Below, in pieces: positions 17,252 through 24,990 of a stretch of 64,000 nucleotides of DNA. This stretch comes from Prosthecobacter sp. GTDB lineage: Bacteria > Verrucomicrobiota > Verrucomicrobiia > Verrucomicrobiales > Verrucomicrobiaceae. How positions within the stretch are numbered: position 1 is the first letter of the stretch; the number at the start of each line of letters is the position of its first letter. Below the pieces are notes generated by a model. It saw only the letters and a list, made by a program, of their open reading frames with translations. It did no database searches and was not told the DNA's origin. The stretch is from NCBI RefSeq assembly GCF_034366625.1, contig NZ_JAXMIH010000005.1, positions 248,001-312,000 of the forward strand. Reading direction: 5' to 3'. The position numbers were made by a program, and so were the translations under genes.

Positions 17252-20200
17252 CGCGCAGAACACCGTTCATCACCATCCAGTGGCCGGGGAAGGTGCAGAG
17301 GTAGGGGTAGTCGCCTTTCTCCTTCGGCACAGTGAAGTGGATCGTGAATGACTCCTTCGAGTTCACCATGTCAGTATAGACCAGCACATCCTTGGACTCG
17401 GGGACGTAATGCCGTGCGAGACCTTGTGGATCGCTGATCATGAGATTGGCTAGGTTGCCAATGGATTGCAGCGTGCCGGGTTTGGCGAGCATCCAGTTGT
17501 GTGGTACGACATCGGGATTTTTGAAGACGAGGCTAATTTTTTCGCCGGCTTTCGCGGTGAGTTGCTTCTGCACGTATTGCAGGCCAAGCGCGGCTTCGAC
17601 GACGATTTCACGGCCACCTTCACCTTTCGCCCAAGGATTAGGTTTGCTGGCAACAGGAGCCGTCATGCCGATTTGAGCGGCGTGGTTGGTCTTCGCGATC
17701 TTGGCGTAGCCGGGGAAGTCGGTGAAGGGCTCAGCCAAAGCATGAGCGGTGAGGAAGATGTCGTGGCCGGTGCTGACGCGGAGGTGGATCTGGCTGGCGG
17801 TGACGATTTGCGGGATTTCGAGGAAGAGCGTTTTGCCACCGTCGAGCTTTTGCACGCTGCGAATCTCCAGCGGGTCGTGGCCAGGCGTGTCGGCATACTT
17901 CACGGAATACTCCGGCGAGCCATACGCGGCGCTGTAGCGGTAGTTCCAGCATTGGGCGAAGCAGGTGGTGGCATCGGCGTCCTTCACCGGTTGGTTGAAG
18001 CGGACGATCACGCCGTTGTCGCGTGCCTCGAAACCGATGGGCACGGGTTTATCGCCGCCAGTGAAGCGCACACGCTGAAAGCAGCCGTCCTTCGGCGTGT
18101 AGCTGCCCCAGCCCTGCATGCCGTTCACGTAGAGATGACCGTCGTTCGGATTGAAGCGCGCGGCTTGTGGGCCGGAGTCGAAGTTGCCGCTGATCTTCAC
18201 CGCTGCGCCCTGCCAGCGGCCTTGGACGTTCTGCCGCATGACCAGCCACGCGCTGCCGCCGCCGGAGGAGAGGTGGATCAAATTGCCATCGCCTTTGAGT
18301 GAGGCCCATTTGTCGCCGGAGATGAAGGCCTGGCTGCTCGCGCTGTTGTCCTCGCCACGCGGCATGTACATGAGCACCGGTTCGGGTGGCTGGTTGTTCT
18401 TCGGGCCGCCTGCGCCGAAGTGAGAGCCTTCGTTTTTACCGAGTTCGATCTGGCAGAGGCTCGTCGCGGGTGTCCAATCGCCTTCTTGGACGCTGGTGGT
18501 GATGAATCGGCCATCTGGTGAGAGGCCGAGGCCGTTTGGATTGCGGAAGCCGGTGGCGAGGACGTGTAGCGTAGGCTTTCTAGCCTGCGATCCCTGAACA
18601 GGCTGGAAAGCCTGTTCTACGTCAATCCGACACACGCCCTGATTCCCCGACGCGAAATACCAGCGCCCCTGAGCATCCGTTTCGAGCCCCACGATGAAAT
18701 CATGCCCGCCCGGCGAGGTGGTCATCGCGTTCGTGATGCACTCGTAGAAGTCGGCCTCATCATCGCCATTGAGGTCGTGCAGGCAGGTGATCTGATCGCG
18801 ACCGAGGACGTAAAGCTTGTCTTTCACGACCTTCATGCCCAGCGGCTGATGCAGTCCGGTGGCGAAGCGTTTCCAGCGCACTTTCTCCAGCTTCTCGTCG
18901 ATGCCTTTCACCAGCCAGACCTCGCCTGTCATCGTGGCGATAGCGGCGGTGCCATCGCTGAAGAAATCATGCGCGGTGATGAAAAACAGAGTGCCATACG
19001 GATTCTCGAACGGGATCGTGATGCGATCCGTGGCGAAGGGCGTCTGTGTGCCGAGTTCTCCTTTCGTTTCGATCCATTGCGGCCATTGGGCAGGGCCGCA
19101 TGCTTTGAATACATCAAGGAAGTGTTCGGGCTTCGATGAATGGGAGGTTTGCTTCTGTCCATCAAGCACATACTCGAAGATGACCTCCTTCCCAAAGCGG
19201 TAGAACCCACGGTAAGAGCCCAGATGTTTGCGTTCATCTTTAGACTCCACCTTCCCATCCATCGTGCCGCCTCCCATGAAGCCGTGGCGGTTGTCGTTGA
19301 GCTTCACGAAGCCACCAGACCACACGACAGGAAATGAAAGTGTCTCAGGATCAAAAACTGCTGCTTTGTCATCGAAGCGAACGCATACCGCTTTCGGGAT
19401 CGTCAGTCCCGCCCCTTTGAAAACCGTGCTAAACACACTGCCGAGATCGCTGGCGGCAAAGCGGCCGTCTTTCCAGGTCACCTGGTCGTTTTGATTGCCC
19501 CAGTGGCCTTGCTGGCCGCCGTCCATGCCGGGGAAGGCTGGGATGAGTTCAGGCAGCGTTTGATTCATGAACTTCAACGCCTGCTTGCCGTAGTAGTCGA
19601 AGGTGCGCTCGCGATTCACGAACTCACGCCAGTGCTGGTTGTCGTCTTTGTTGAGCGGCGGGAGGTCGGGCTTGAACTCGGCGGGTGTGGGCGCGGGCGG
19701 TGGGAGGAGCGCGTGGAGGTCGTCGAAGTCCCAGAGGCCGAGGGTGTTGTCCATGCGCAGGCGGGGTGAGTCGCCTTTGCGCGGCTTCATGACACCGCGT
19801 GAGATGCGGGCGTCGTCGATGAGGCCATCGCAACCGATCGAGTGATCAACGAGGCTGCCGAAGGCGATGCCGCCGGCCTTGGGCGTGCCTTGGAGCGGCT
19901 GCACGGGCTTTTCGAGCACCTGTTTGCCATCAATCCACAGCGTGACGTTTTGTTCATCGATGCTGGCGAGCAGGTTGTGCCACTCACCGTCGCAAACATT
20001 GACCTGCGAATCGAAGTCGCCGCCGCGTCCGGGCATGTAGAGTGCGAGCGTGCCGCGTTTCGCGTGCGTGTAGAGTTCCCAATGCGTGGCCGATGATTTG
20101 GCGTCGGAGGCGACGAGGATGTTGAAGCGCTCCTTGCCGGTGAGTTTGGCGCGGCACTCGATGGTGAGTGGCAGCGTGCGGAAGGGTTCGTTATCGAGTT

Positions 20201-21209
20201 GGAAATAGCTGCCCTTCAAGGCATCGCCGAATTCTTTGCTTAACGACGGCACGCCTTGGCCGATCACGGTAAGCTTGGCGGTGATCGCGGGAGCGGCAGC
20301 GGCTTGGACCTTCGCCGCATCCCAGGTGCGATACTTCGGCTTCGCGGCGGGCGGTGCGTCGTCAAGCTGAGGGATGAGCCACTTCAATCCGTCGAGATTG
20401 TCGAGCAGGCGACCTTCGGCGTCTTCGTTGGTGTGATTGAGGATGCCGATGGGGCCGCTGTAGCCGCTGGCGCGGAGGATGCGCAGCACCTTCACGTCCT
20501 CGGTGCCGACGCCGAGCGGGAGGATTTTGCGGCCTTTGGCTTCGCCGTCGATGTCCATGCCGTTGAGGTTGAGGCAGAGGAGATGCGGCTTCATGGCCTC
20601 GATGGCTTTGGGCAGGCGGTCGAGGTGGCTGTGACCGTGGTGAAGGTTGTAGATGATGCCGATGTTGTCGGCGGCGTGGTTCTTTTTGAGGTAGTCGCAC
20701 ACGGCGACCATGTTCTCCGGCTCGCCGCCCCAGCCGCCGTGGTTGTAGATGCCCACCTGGCTGCCAATTTTCTTCGCCTTCTCCAAAATGGGCAGCAGAC
20801 CTTCGGCGGCGGATTTGATCTGCGCCTCCTGCGTTTCGCCGGCACCCTTCATCATGATCCAGATCTGAGGGTGGAGCTTGTACTTCTCAAAGAGTCGGAA
20901 CGCTTCGTCATGCATGCCCCAGAAGGCGAACATCTCGATGCCGTGCTTTTGATAGGCGAGGATCTCGCGTTCGAATTCCGCCACATGCTCTGCGCGCCAA
21001 TCGTAGGCGACTTTTTTGAGGCCCATCTTCGCCACCATCTCCGCACGGGCTTCGGGGGTGCGCTTCGCAGCGTCAAAAGGCACGATGCACCACGCGGCGA
21101 GGTTGGATTTGTCGAAGATGTCGGCGGCAGAGAGATGGCCTACGGAACACGCGGAATACGCGGAAAGGATCAGAAGGCAGAAGTGAGTGAGGAAGGTTTT
21201 TTGGGACAT
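17241..21209 (-). CDS. Giant secreted fusion: sugar-isomerase-like TIM barrel, LamG, DUF6797/propeller, cupredoxin
   Basis: The ATG at 21209 gives 1322 residues with a Sec signal peptide (MSQKTFLTHFCLLILSAYSA...). The open frame extends 5' of this but has no plausible start. Domains in order: a xylose-isomerase-like TIM barrel (about 30-300); a LamG-like jelly roll (about 330-490); a DUF6797-type region and beta-propeller (about 510-1130; note LNGDDEADFYE); and a C-terminal blue-copper domain with His1237 (PHNW), Cys1305, His1310 and Met1314 in CTFPGHWMVM, matching azurin spacing. Relatives with DUF6797 usually end in cytochrome c, so the cupredoxin would be an alternative electron acceptor or donor. 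An in-frame 19-residue insert at 18566-18620 is a palindromic repeat. Part of the signal peptide is encoded by another repeat (21137-21168). Confidence 0.87.
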   Translation of the reverse strand: MSQKTFLTHFCLLILSAYSACSVGHLSAADIFDKSNLAAWCIVPFDAAKRTPEARAEMVAKMGLKKVAYDWRAEHVAEFEREILAYQKHGIEMFAFWGMHDEAFRLFEKYKLHPQIWIMMKGAGETQEAQIKSAAEGLLPILEKAKKIGSQVGIYNHGGWGGEPENMVAVCDYLKKNHAADNIGIIYNLHHGHSHLDRLPKAIEAMKPHLLCLNLNGMDIDGEAKGRKILPLGVGTEDVKVLRILRASGYSGPIGILNHTNEDAEGRLLDNLDGLKWLIPQLDDAPPAAKPKYRTWDAAKVQAAAAPAITAKLTVIGQGVPSLSKEFGDALKGSYFQLDNEPFRTLPLTIECRAKLTGKERFNILVASDAKSSATHWELYTHAKRGTLALYMPGRGGDFDSQVNVCDGEWHNLLASIDEQNVTLWIDGKQVLEKPVQPLQGTPKAGGIAFGSLVDHSIGCDGLIDDARISRGVMKPRKGDSPRLRMDNTLGLWDFDDLHALLPPPAPTPAEFKPDLPPLNKDDNQHWREFVNRERTFDYYGKQALKFMNQTLPELIPAFPGMDGGQQGHWGNQNDQVTWKDGRFAASDLGSVFSTVFKGAGLTIPKAVCVRFDDKAAVFDPETLSFPVVWSGGFVKLNDNRHGFMGGGTMDGKVESKDERKHLGSYRGFYRFGKEVIFEYVLDGQKQTSHSSKPEHFLDVFKACGPAQWPQWIETKGELGTQTPFATDRITIPFENPYGTLFFITAHDFFSDGTAAIATMTGEVWLVKGIDEKLEKVRWKRFATGLHQPLGMKVVKDKLYVLGRDQITCLHDLNGDDEADFYECITNAMTTSPGGHDFIVGLETDAQGRWYFASGNQGVCRIDVEQAFQPVQGSQARKPTLHVLATGFRNPNGLGLSPDGRFITTSVQEGDWTPATSLCQIELGKNEGSHFGAGGPKNNQPPEPVLMYMPRGEDNSASSQAFISGDKWASLKGDGNLIHLSSGGGSAWLVMRQNVQGRWQGAAVKISGNFDSGPQAARFNPNDGHLYVNGMQGWGSYTPKDGCFQRVRFTGGDKPVPIGFEARDNGVIVRFNQPVKDADATTCFAQCWNYRYSAAYGSPEYSVKYADTPGHDPLEIRSVQKLDGGKTLFLEIPQIVTASQIHLRVSTGHDIFLTAHALAEPFTDFPGYAKIAKTNHAAQIGMTAPVASKPNPWAKGEGGREIVVEAALGLQYVQKQLTAKAGEKISLVFKNPDVVPHNWMLAKPGTLQSIGNLANLMISDPQGLARHYVPESKDVLVYTDMVNSKESFTIHFTVPKEKGDYPYLCTFPGHWMVMNGVLRVSP
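18566..18620. repeat. Palindromic repeat, family A, copy 2, inside a coding region
   Basis: The 22-base arms start GTAGCGTAGGCTTTCTAGCC and end with the complementary ...GCCTGTTCTAC, enclosing 11 bases. The copy lies in frame in the minus-strand 1322-residue gene, where it encodes VEQAFQPVQGSQARKPTLH between propeller strands. It shares the GGCTTTCTAGCC core with the copies at 5473 and 56203. Confidence 0.8.
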
Positions 21210-21248
21210 AAAATCGGTTTTCCGGGTGTTCAGTGTGTTCCGTAGGCC
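21137..21248. repeat. Palindromic repeat, family B, copy 1
   Basis: The left arm contains CCTACGGAACACGCGGAATA (21139-21158) and the right arm (21218-21248) contains the near complement ending GTGTGTTCCGTAGG. They enclose about 49 bases. The left arm encodes part of the signal peptide of the 1322-residue protein, and the enclosed part carries its ATG (21209). The right arm begins next to the stop codon of the GxxExxY gene at 21250. A second copy in the same orientation is at 21664-21770. Confidence 0.8.
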
Positions 21249-21249
21249 A

Positions 21250-21651
21250 TCAAATCGGGCCGCAATAGCCGTCGGAGTTGAGGAAGCGTTCGATTTCGAT
21301 CTTGGGGTAGTGACCGAAGTTGATGAGCAGACCGAGTTGCATGCCAGTGGCTTGGAGGTAGTTGATGATCTGGGCGCGGTGCTCGTCGGTGAGCTTGGGC
21401 ACGGCTTTGAGTTCGAGGATGATTTTGCCGAAGCAGACAATATCAGGGATGAAGGTGTGTTTGAGGCGACGGCCCTTGTAGATGAGCGGAAACTGTTGCT
21501 GGGCGTCGAACGGGATGGCCTGGAGTTCCAGTTCGGCTTCAAGGCACTCCTGATAGATAGGCTCGGTGAATCCGCAGCCTTTCTGTTTATAGACTTCAAA
21601 GCAGGCACCGCGGATGCGAAAGGATTCTTCGGGGTAGATCAGATTGCTCAT
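21250..21651 (-). CDS. GxxExxY protein (PD-(D/E)XK nuclease-like family)
   Basis: The ATG at 21651 gives 133 residues. The N-terminal GCGFTEPIYQECLEAEL carries the family-defining GxxExxY pattern (GFTEPIY). The fold continues with IYKGRRLKHTFIPDIVC and ILELKAV, matching the PD-(D/E)XK arrangement in which the Asp of the PDI segment and ExK of ELK are the putative catalytic residues. LGLLINFG is the conserved late strand. The function of this widespread family is not known; a nuclease fold is the usual assignment. It is flanked on both sides by copies of a palindromic repeat of about 105 bases, with its stop next to one and its start 13 bases from the other. It is cytosolic, with no signal peptide. 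Confidence 0.9.
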   Translation of the reverse strand: MSNLIYPEESFRIRGACFEVYKQKGCGFTEPIYQECLEAELELQAIPFDAQQQFPLIYKGRRLKHTFIPDIVCFGKIILELKAVPKLTDEHRAQIINYLQATGMQLGLLINFGHYPKIEIERFLNSDGYCGPI

Positions 21652-21663
21652 GAGAGTTTGGGT

Positions 21664-21770
21664 GGGCCTACGGAACACACGGAATACGCGGAAGGGTTCA
21701 GATGGCAGAGATGCAGGGAATTAAAACTCATCCATTCTGGATTCCGAGTATTCCGTGTGTTCCGTAGGCA
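21664..21770. repeat. Palindromic repeat, family B, copy 2
   Basis: The left arm has CCTACGGAACACACGGAATA followed by CGCGGAA; the right arm at 21739-21770 reads TATTCCGTGTGTTCCGTAGG near its end. They enclose about 42 bases whose start (TCAGATGGCAGAGATG) resembles the interior of copy 1 (TCAGAAGGCAGAAGTG). Both copies have the same orientation. The element ends 5 bases before the stop of the amidohydrolase gene. Confidence 0.8.
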
Positions 21771-21774
21771 TTTT

Positions 21775-23076
21775 TCATCCCATTTTCGTGGCGTTGTCCC
21801 AGGTGTGTTCGGTGCGGGTGAGCTGACCGGCTTTGATGACGCCGCCTTGCATGACGGCGATGAAGCGGCTGCGATCTTCTAGCAGGGCGATGTCCTTGAG
21901 CACGTCGCCATCGACGATGAGGAGGTCGGCGAGTTTGCCGGATTCGACGGTGCCGAATTCGTGGCTGCGGCCCATGATTTCGGCTCCGGTCTTGGTGGCG
22001 CACATGATGGCTTCGAGTGGCGTGAAGCCGACATCCTTCACGAAGAAGCTGATCTCGCGGGCGTAGTCGCCGTGCGGGTTCCAGCCGAAGCCGTAGTCGC
22101 CGCCGAGGCCGATGCGGCCGCCGGCGCGCAGGATGCGCAGCGCGGAGGCGGTGCCGCCGTCGAGGGTTTCTTGATGGCCATCGATGACGCTTTGCGGCAG
22201 GCCGAACTCGGGTCCACGCAGGATGCTGGCCTTTTCAAAGTAGAGCGCGGGGACGCAGGGCACGTCGCGCTTGAGCAGCAACTCCAGACCTTCGTCGTCG
22301 ATGAAGGTGCCGTGCTCGATGCAGTCGTAACCGGCGCGGAGGGCGTTCTTGATGCCCTGGGTGGCGCGGCAGTGGCCGGTGACCTTGAGCTTGTGATTGT
22401 GCGCGGTTTGCACCACGGCGTTCATCTCATCGAAGTTCATGCACAGCGTGTGATGATCATTTGTGTCGGGCGATGCGGCATCGCCGGTGGGATAGGTTTT
22501 GACCCACTCGATGCCGTCCTTCACCAGCGCACGCACGGCACTGCGGGCGTCCTCGACGCCGTTGATGATGAAGACGAGGCCTTCCATGCCGATTTTGCGG
22601 AACTCGGGATTCCAGTCCATCAAACCGCCTGCACTGCAAATCTCGCGTCCTGAGGTGGCGAGACGTGGTCCGGCGATGAGATCGGCCTCGATCGCCTTCT
22701 TGAGCCAGACATCGACATTGAAAAGGCAGCCACCGCTGCGTGCCGCCGTGTAGCCGCATTCGAGCGCGAGCTTCGCATTCACGGCGGTGAGCATGCTGAC
22801 GTATTCGACGGGATATTTGATGTCGAGATCCTGCAGTTCCTGGATGTTGAAGTAAGTCGCATGGAAATGCGCCTCGACGAGTCCTGGCATGATCGTGCCC
22901 CCTTTGGCATCAATGACGCGGGCATCCGGCGGAGTCTGCGGCGCGGCTTCAGCAGAGCCAGCATAGGTGATGCGACCGTCTTGAACGATCACGGTGGCAT
23001 TGGGGACGGCTGCTTTGCCCGTGCCATCGACGAGCTGGCCGTTTTTGACGACGGTGATGCCTGATTGGAGCTTCAT
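21775..23076 (-). CDS. Amidohydrolase family protein (imidazolonepropionase/prolidase-like)
   Basis: This 433-residue metal-dependent hydrolase has the small beta sandwich at both termini (INGQLVDGTG-like start; GKLADLLIVDGD near the end) around a TIM barrel. Metal ligands are His70 and His72 (EAHFH), a probable bridging lysine in WVKTYPT (near 191), histidines in TGHCRA and CIEHGT, and an aspartate in GLGGDYGF. There is no signal peptide, so the enzyme is cytosolic. Relatives hydrolyse cyclic amides or Xaa-Pro dipeptides; the substrate cannot be read here. It is 12 bases downstream of the PAS-AraC regulator gene on the same strand, so that regulator may control it. Confidence 0.88.
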   Translation of the reverse strand: MKLQSGITVVKNGQLVDGTGKAAVPNATVIVQDGRITYAGSAEAAPQTPPDARVIDAKGGTIMPGLVEAHFHATYFNIQELQDLDIKYPVEYVSMLTAVNAKLALECGYTAARSGGCLFNVDVWLKKAIEADLIAGPRLATSGREICSAGGLMDWNPEFRKIGMEGLVFIINGVEDARSAVRALVKDGIEWVKTYPTGDAASPDTNDHHTLCMNFDEMNAVVQTAHNHKLKVTGHCRATQGIKNALRAGYDCIEHGTFIDDEGLELLLKRDVPCVPALYFEKASILRGPEFGLPQSVIDGHQETLDGGTASALRILRAGGRIGLGGDYGFGWNPHGDYAREISFFVKDVGFTPLEAIMCATKTGAEIMGRSHEFGTVESGKLADLLIVDGDVLKDIALLEDRSRFIAVMQGGVIKAGQLTRTEHTWDNATKMG

Positions 23077-23088
23077 GGTGCGCTGAGG

Positions 23089-23859
23089 CTACCGTTTTGC
23101 GCGGCGGGAGGATAGAACAGAAACGGCAGGGCTTGGAAGATTCGCGGCGGCGTAGGTTTCGCGATAACTGCCTGGTGTGAGGCCGGTGACACGGCGGAAT
23201 TCGCGTGTGAGGTGGCTTTGATCGGCGAATCCGCAGCGCAGGCCGATGTGGGCGATGGATTCGCGGGTATCGACGAGCAAACGGCAGGCGGTCTGGATGC
23301 GCAGGCGTTTCAAATACTGCTGCGGTGGCAGGCCATACTCGCGGGCGAAACTGCGCTCGAAGGCACGCGCGGACATGCCGGCGGTGCGGGCCATTTCGGC
23401 ATTCGTGACGGATTGACCGAGGCTTCGTGTCATCAACGCGATGATGACACCGAGACGGATGTCACTGCGTTGATCGATCTGGGTGGCATCGAGTGCGCGG
23501 GTGATGCCAGCAGTGCCGACGATACATCCTTTCGCATCGCGCACGGGCCGTTTGGTGGTGAAGCACCATGACGCGGTGTGGTCAAAGCGGCCGACGAGTT
23601 CAAGGCGGCCCTGCACGGTTTGGCCGGCCAGCACCGCCTCATCGCCTTCGCGGAAATGGGCTGCGAGGTGCGCAGGGGAGAGGTCGTCGTCGGTTTTGCC
23701 GAGTACCTCGGCGAGTTGGTGCATGCCGTAATTGAGGAGGAAGGTGCGGTTCACCCACAGGTAGCGGCGCTGTGCGTCCTTGATCCAAGCCTGCACGTCT
23801 GGCAGCGCATCAAAAAGATCGCGCAGTGCATCGACGGGCGATGATGGGGTGGCTTTCAC
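23089..23859 (-). CDS. PAS-domain AraC-family transcriptional regulator
   Basis: The 256-residue protein has an N-terminal PAS sensor (about 10-120: LFDALPDVQAWIKD, RYLWVNRTF, GIVGTAGITR-like end). A C-terminal AraC DNA-binding domain (about 150-245) has two helix-turn-helix motifs, the second ending in GFADQSHLTREFRRVTGLTPGSYR, the family signature. The PAS part probably senses a small molecule or redox state. It is the first gene of a pair with the amidohydrolase. The 114 bases upstream contain the terminator of the preceding gene. Confidence 0.92.
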   Translation of the reverse strand: MKATPSSPVDALRDLFDALPDVQAWIKDAQRRYLWVNRTFLLNYGMHQLAEVLGKTDDDLSPAHLAAHFREGDEAVLAGQTVQGRLELVGRFDHTASWCFTTKRPVRDAKGCIVGTAGITRALDATQIDQRSDIRLGVIIALMTRSLGQSVTNAEMARTAGMSARAFERSFAREYGLPPQQYLKRLRIQTACRLLVDTRESIAHIGLRCGFADQSHLTREFRRVTGLTPGSYRETYAAANLPSPAVSVLSSRRAKR

Positions 23860-23914
23860 GAGTCAGAGGCTAACAACAACACCATTTGATGACACGCCGA
23901 ATCGCGCGGGCATG

Positions 23915-23947
23915 AAAAAGGCGGAGCCGCATGCAGCAGCTCCGCCT
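23915..23947 (-). terminator. Rho-independent terminator of the small cysteine protein gene
   Basis: On the minus strand a 9-base-pair stem (AGGCGGAGC / GCTCCGCCT) with an 11-base loop is followed by TTTTT. It lies 27 bases after the stop of the gene ending at 23974. Confidence 0.88.
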
Positions 23948-23973
23948 GGGAATCGGTTCCAGATCAAAGAGGA

Positions 23974-24336
23974 TTACTGGCGCACTTCCTTGATGTGCTT
24001 GTCAGGAGCGGCGTCGAAGGCGGCCTTGCTGGCGGTGTCGGCGAAGGCGACCTGACGGCTGTAGCTGACGGTGATGGAAGGATCTGACTTCTTCTTGCTC
24101 AACGGGCACTGACCGGTGACGGCTCCGATGATGTTGTTGAGGTAGGCCTTGGGCGTGGCGGTGAACTGGGCTTTGCACTTGTTGCAGCAGACTGCGACGG
24201 TTTTGGTGTAGTTGCTGGTGATGGCCGGGTTCGCTGGCTTGCCGGAGATGGGGCAGACGGTGTTCAGCGGCTCGGCGGCGTGGGAAACGCCTGCCAGCAG
24301 GCTGATGGCGGCGATGAGGATGGCGATATGTTTCAT
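23974..24336 (-). CDS. Small secreted cysteine protein with duplicated YHS/TRASH-like unit
   Basis: The 120-residue protein from ATG 24336 has a Sec signal peptide (1-20, ending SHA). The mature part holds two related units. The first (25-66) has CPISGKPANPAITSNYT and CCNKC, a likely metal site. The second (76-115) has CPLSKKKSDPSITVSYS but has lost the CCxxC part. YHS/TRASH-like domains bind metals, so metal sequestration or delivery in the periplasm is plausible, but there is no direct proof. It is monocistronic with its own terminator at 23915-23947. An upstream in-frame ATG at 24531 is not supported because it would hide the signal peptide. Confidence 0.72.
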   Translation of the reverse strand: MKHIAILIAAISLLAGVSHAAEPLNTVCPISGKPANPAITSNYTKTVAVCCNKCKAQFTATPKAYLNNIIGAVTGQCPLSKKKSDPSITVSYSRQVAFADTASKAAFDAAPDKHIKEVRQ

Positions 24337-24586
24337 GGTGGGCGGAGTGGGATTAAACGCGGCATTCGAATACGAATTCACAGACTTTTCTGCAACCAAA
24401 ACTTTTCCATTCCGGGCGGTCCGAGGCCTGGTTTCGCCCGTCACGCGCTGATTGACACCTTTCCGCCATGGGCCTACGCTCGCGCCCGTGTGCATCCCCA
24501 GACGGGTGCAGACACGGAAAACCGGGTTCAAGCCATGACCTCTTTCTCTGACCGCATGCCATGGCTCATCTTCAACGCCTGAACCG
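24337..24586. promoter_or_regulatory. Divergent intergenic region between the cysteine-protein and RRM genes
   Basis: These 250 bases separate two divergent starts and must hold both promoters. The part next to the minus-strand gene is AT-richer (around 24355-24410). I cannot assign -35/-10 boxes with confidence. Confidence 0.35.
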
Positions 24587-24958
24587 ATGAACCTCTACGT
24601 GAGCAATCTTTCCTACACCATGACGGATGAGGAACTGCAGGGCGAGTTTGCCGCCTTTGGGAATGTTTCCAGCGCACGAGTGGTCAAAGACCGCGAAACC
24701 GGCCGCTCACGCGGTTTTGGTTTCGTGGAAATGCCGGTCGAGTCTGAGGCCCTGACGGCGACCAATGCGCTGAATGGCAAAGATGTCGGCGGTCGGCCGC
24801 TGCGCGTGGTGGAGGCGCGCCCGAAGGAAGAACGTCCGCAGCGTGACCCCCGGCCGGGCGGTGGGGGTGGAGGAGGCGGCGGAGGAGGAGGAAACCGTGG
24901 TTATGGCGGTGGTAAACGCGACGACCGGCAGGACTGGGATCGAGACAAGCGCTCGTAA
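24587..24958 (+). CDS. Glycine-rich RNA-recognition-motif protein
   Basis: The 123-residue protein has a single RRM domain (1-80) with RNP2 LYVSNL (3-8) and RNP1 RGFGFVEM, both with aromatic RNA-contact positions. After it comes an acidic/basic linker, a run of 12 glycines from residue 91, and a charged tail (KRDDRQDWDRDKRS). It resembles the cyanobacterial and verrucomicrobial Rbp-type RNA-binding proteins, often cold-regulated, that bind single-stranded RNA. It stands alone, divergent from the small cysteine protein and convergent with the TPR gene. Confidence 0.93.
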   Translation: MNLYVSNLSYTMTDEELQGEFAAFGNVSSARVVKDRETGRSRGFGFVEMPVESEALTATNALNGKDVGGRPLRVVEARPKEERPQRDPRPGGGGGGGGGGGGNRGYGGGKRDDRQDWDRDKRS

Positions 24959-24962
24959 CCTT

Positions 24963-24986
24963 CTGCGGCGCTTTCATTGCCCGCAG
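24963..24986. terminator. Possible bidirectional terminator between RRM and TPR genes
   Basis: A 6-base-pair inverted repeat (CTGCGG / CCGCAG) with a 12-base loop fills the 32-base gap between the two convergent genes. The T tract is weak in both directions. Confidence 0.3.
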
Positions 24987-24990
24987 CTTG

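Noticed and set aside
21210..21608. In-frame 5' extension of the 1322-residue gene to 21608
   Set aside because: It would overlap the GxxExxY gene and the repeat, gives Ser/Pro/Arg-rich shadow sequence, and hides the signal peptide at 21209.
21137..21770. CRISPR-like array formed by the repeated TTCCGTGTGTTCCGTAGG units
   Set aside because: There are only four arms in inverted pairs, with unequal spacing and a gene between; no array of equal repeats and spacers.
24862..24895. GGN microsatellite in the RRM gene as a phase-variable repeat
   Set aside because: The units are triplets coding for glycine, so length changes would not alter the frame; probably only linker-length variation.
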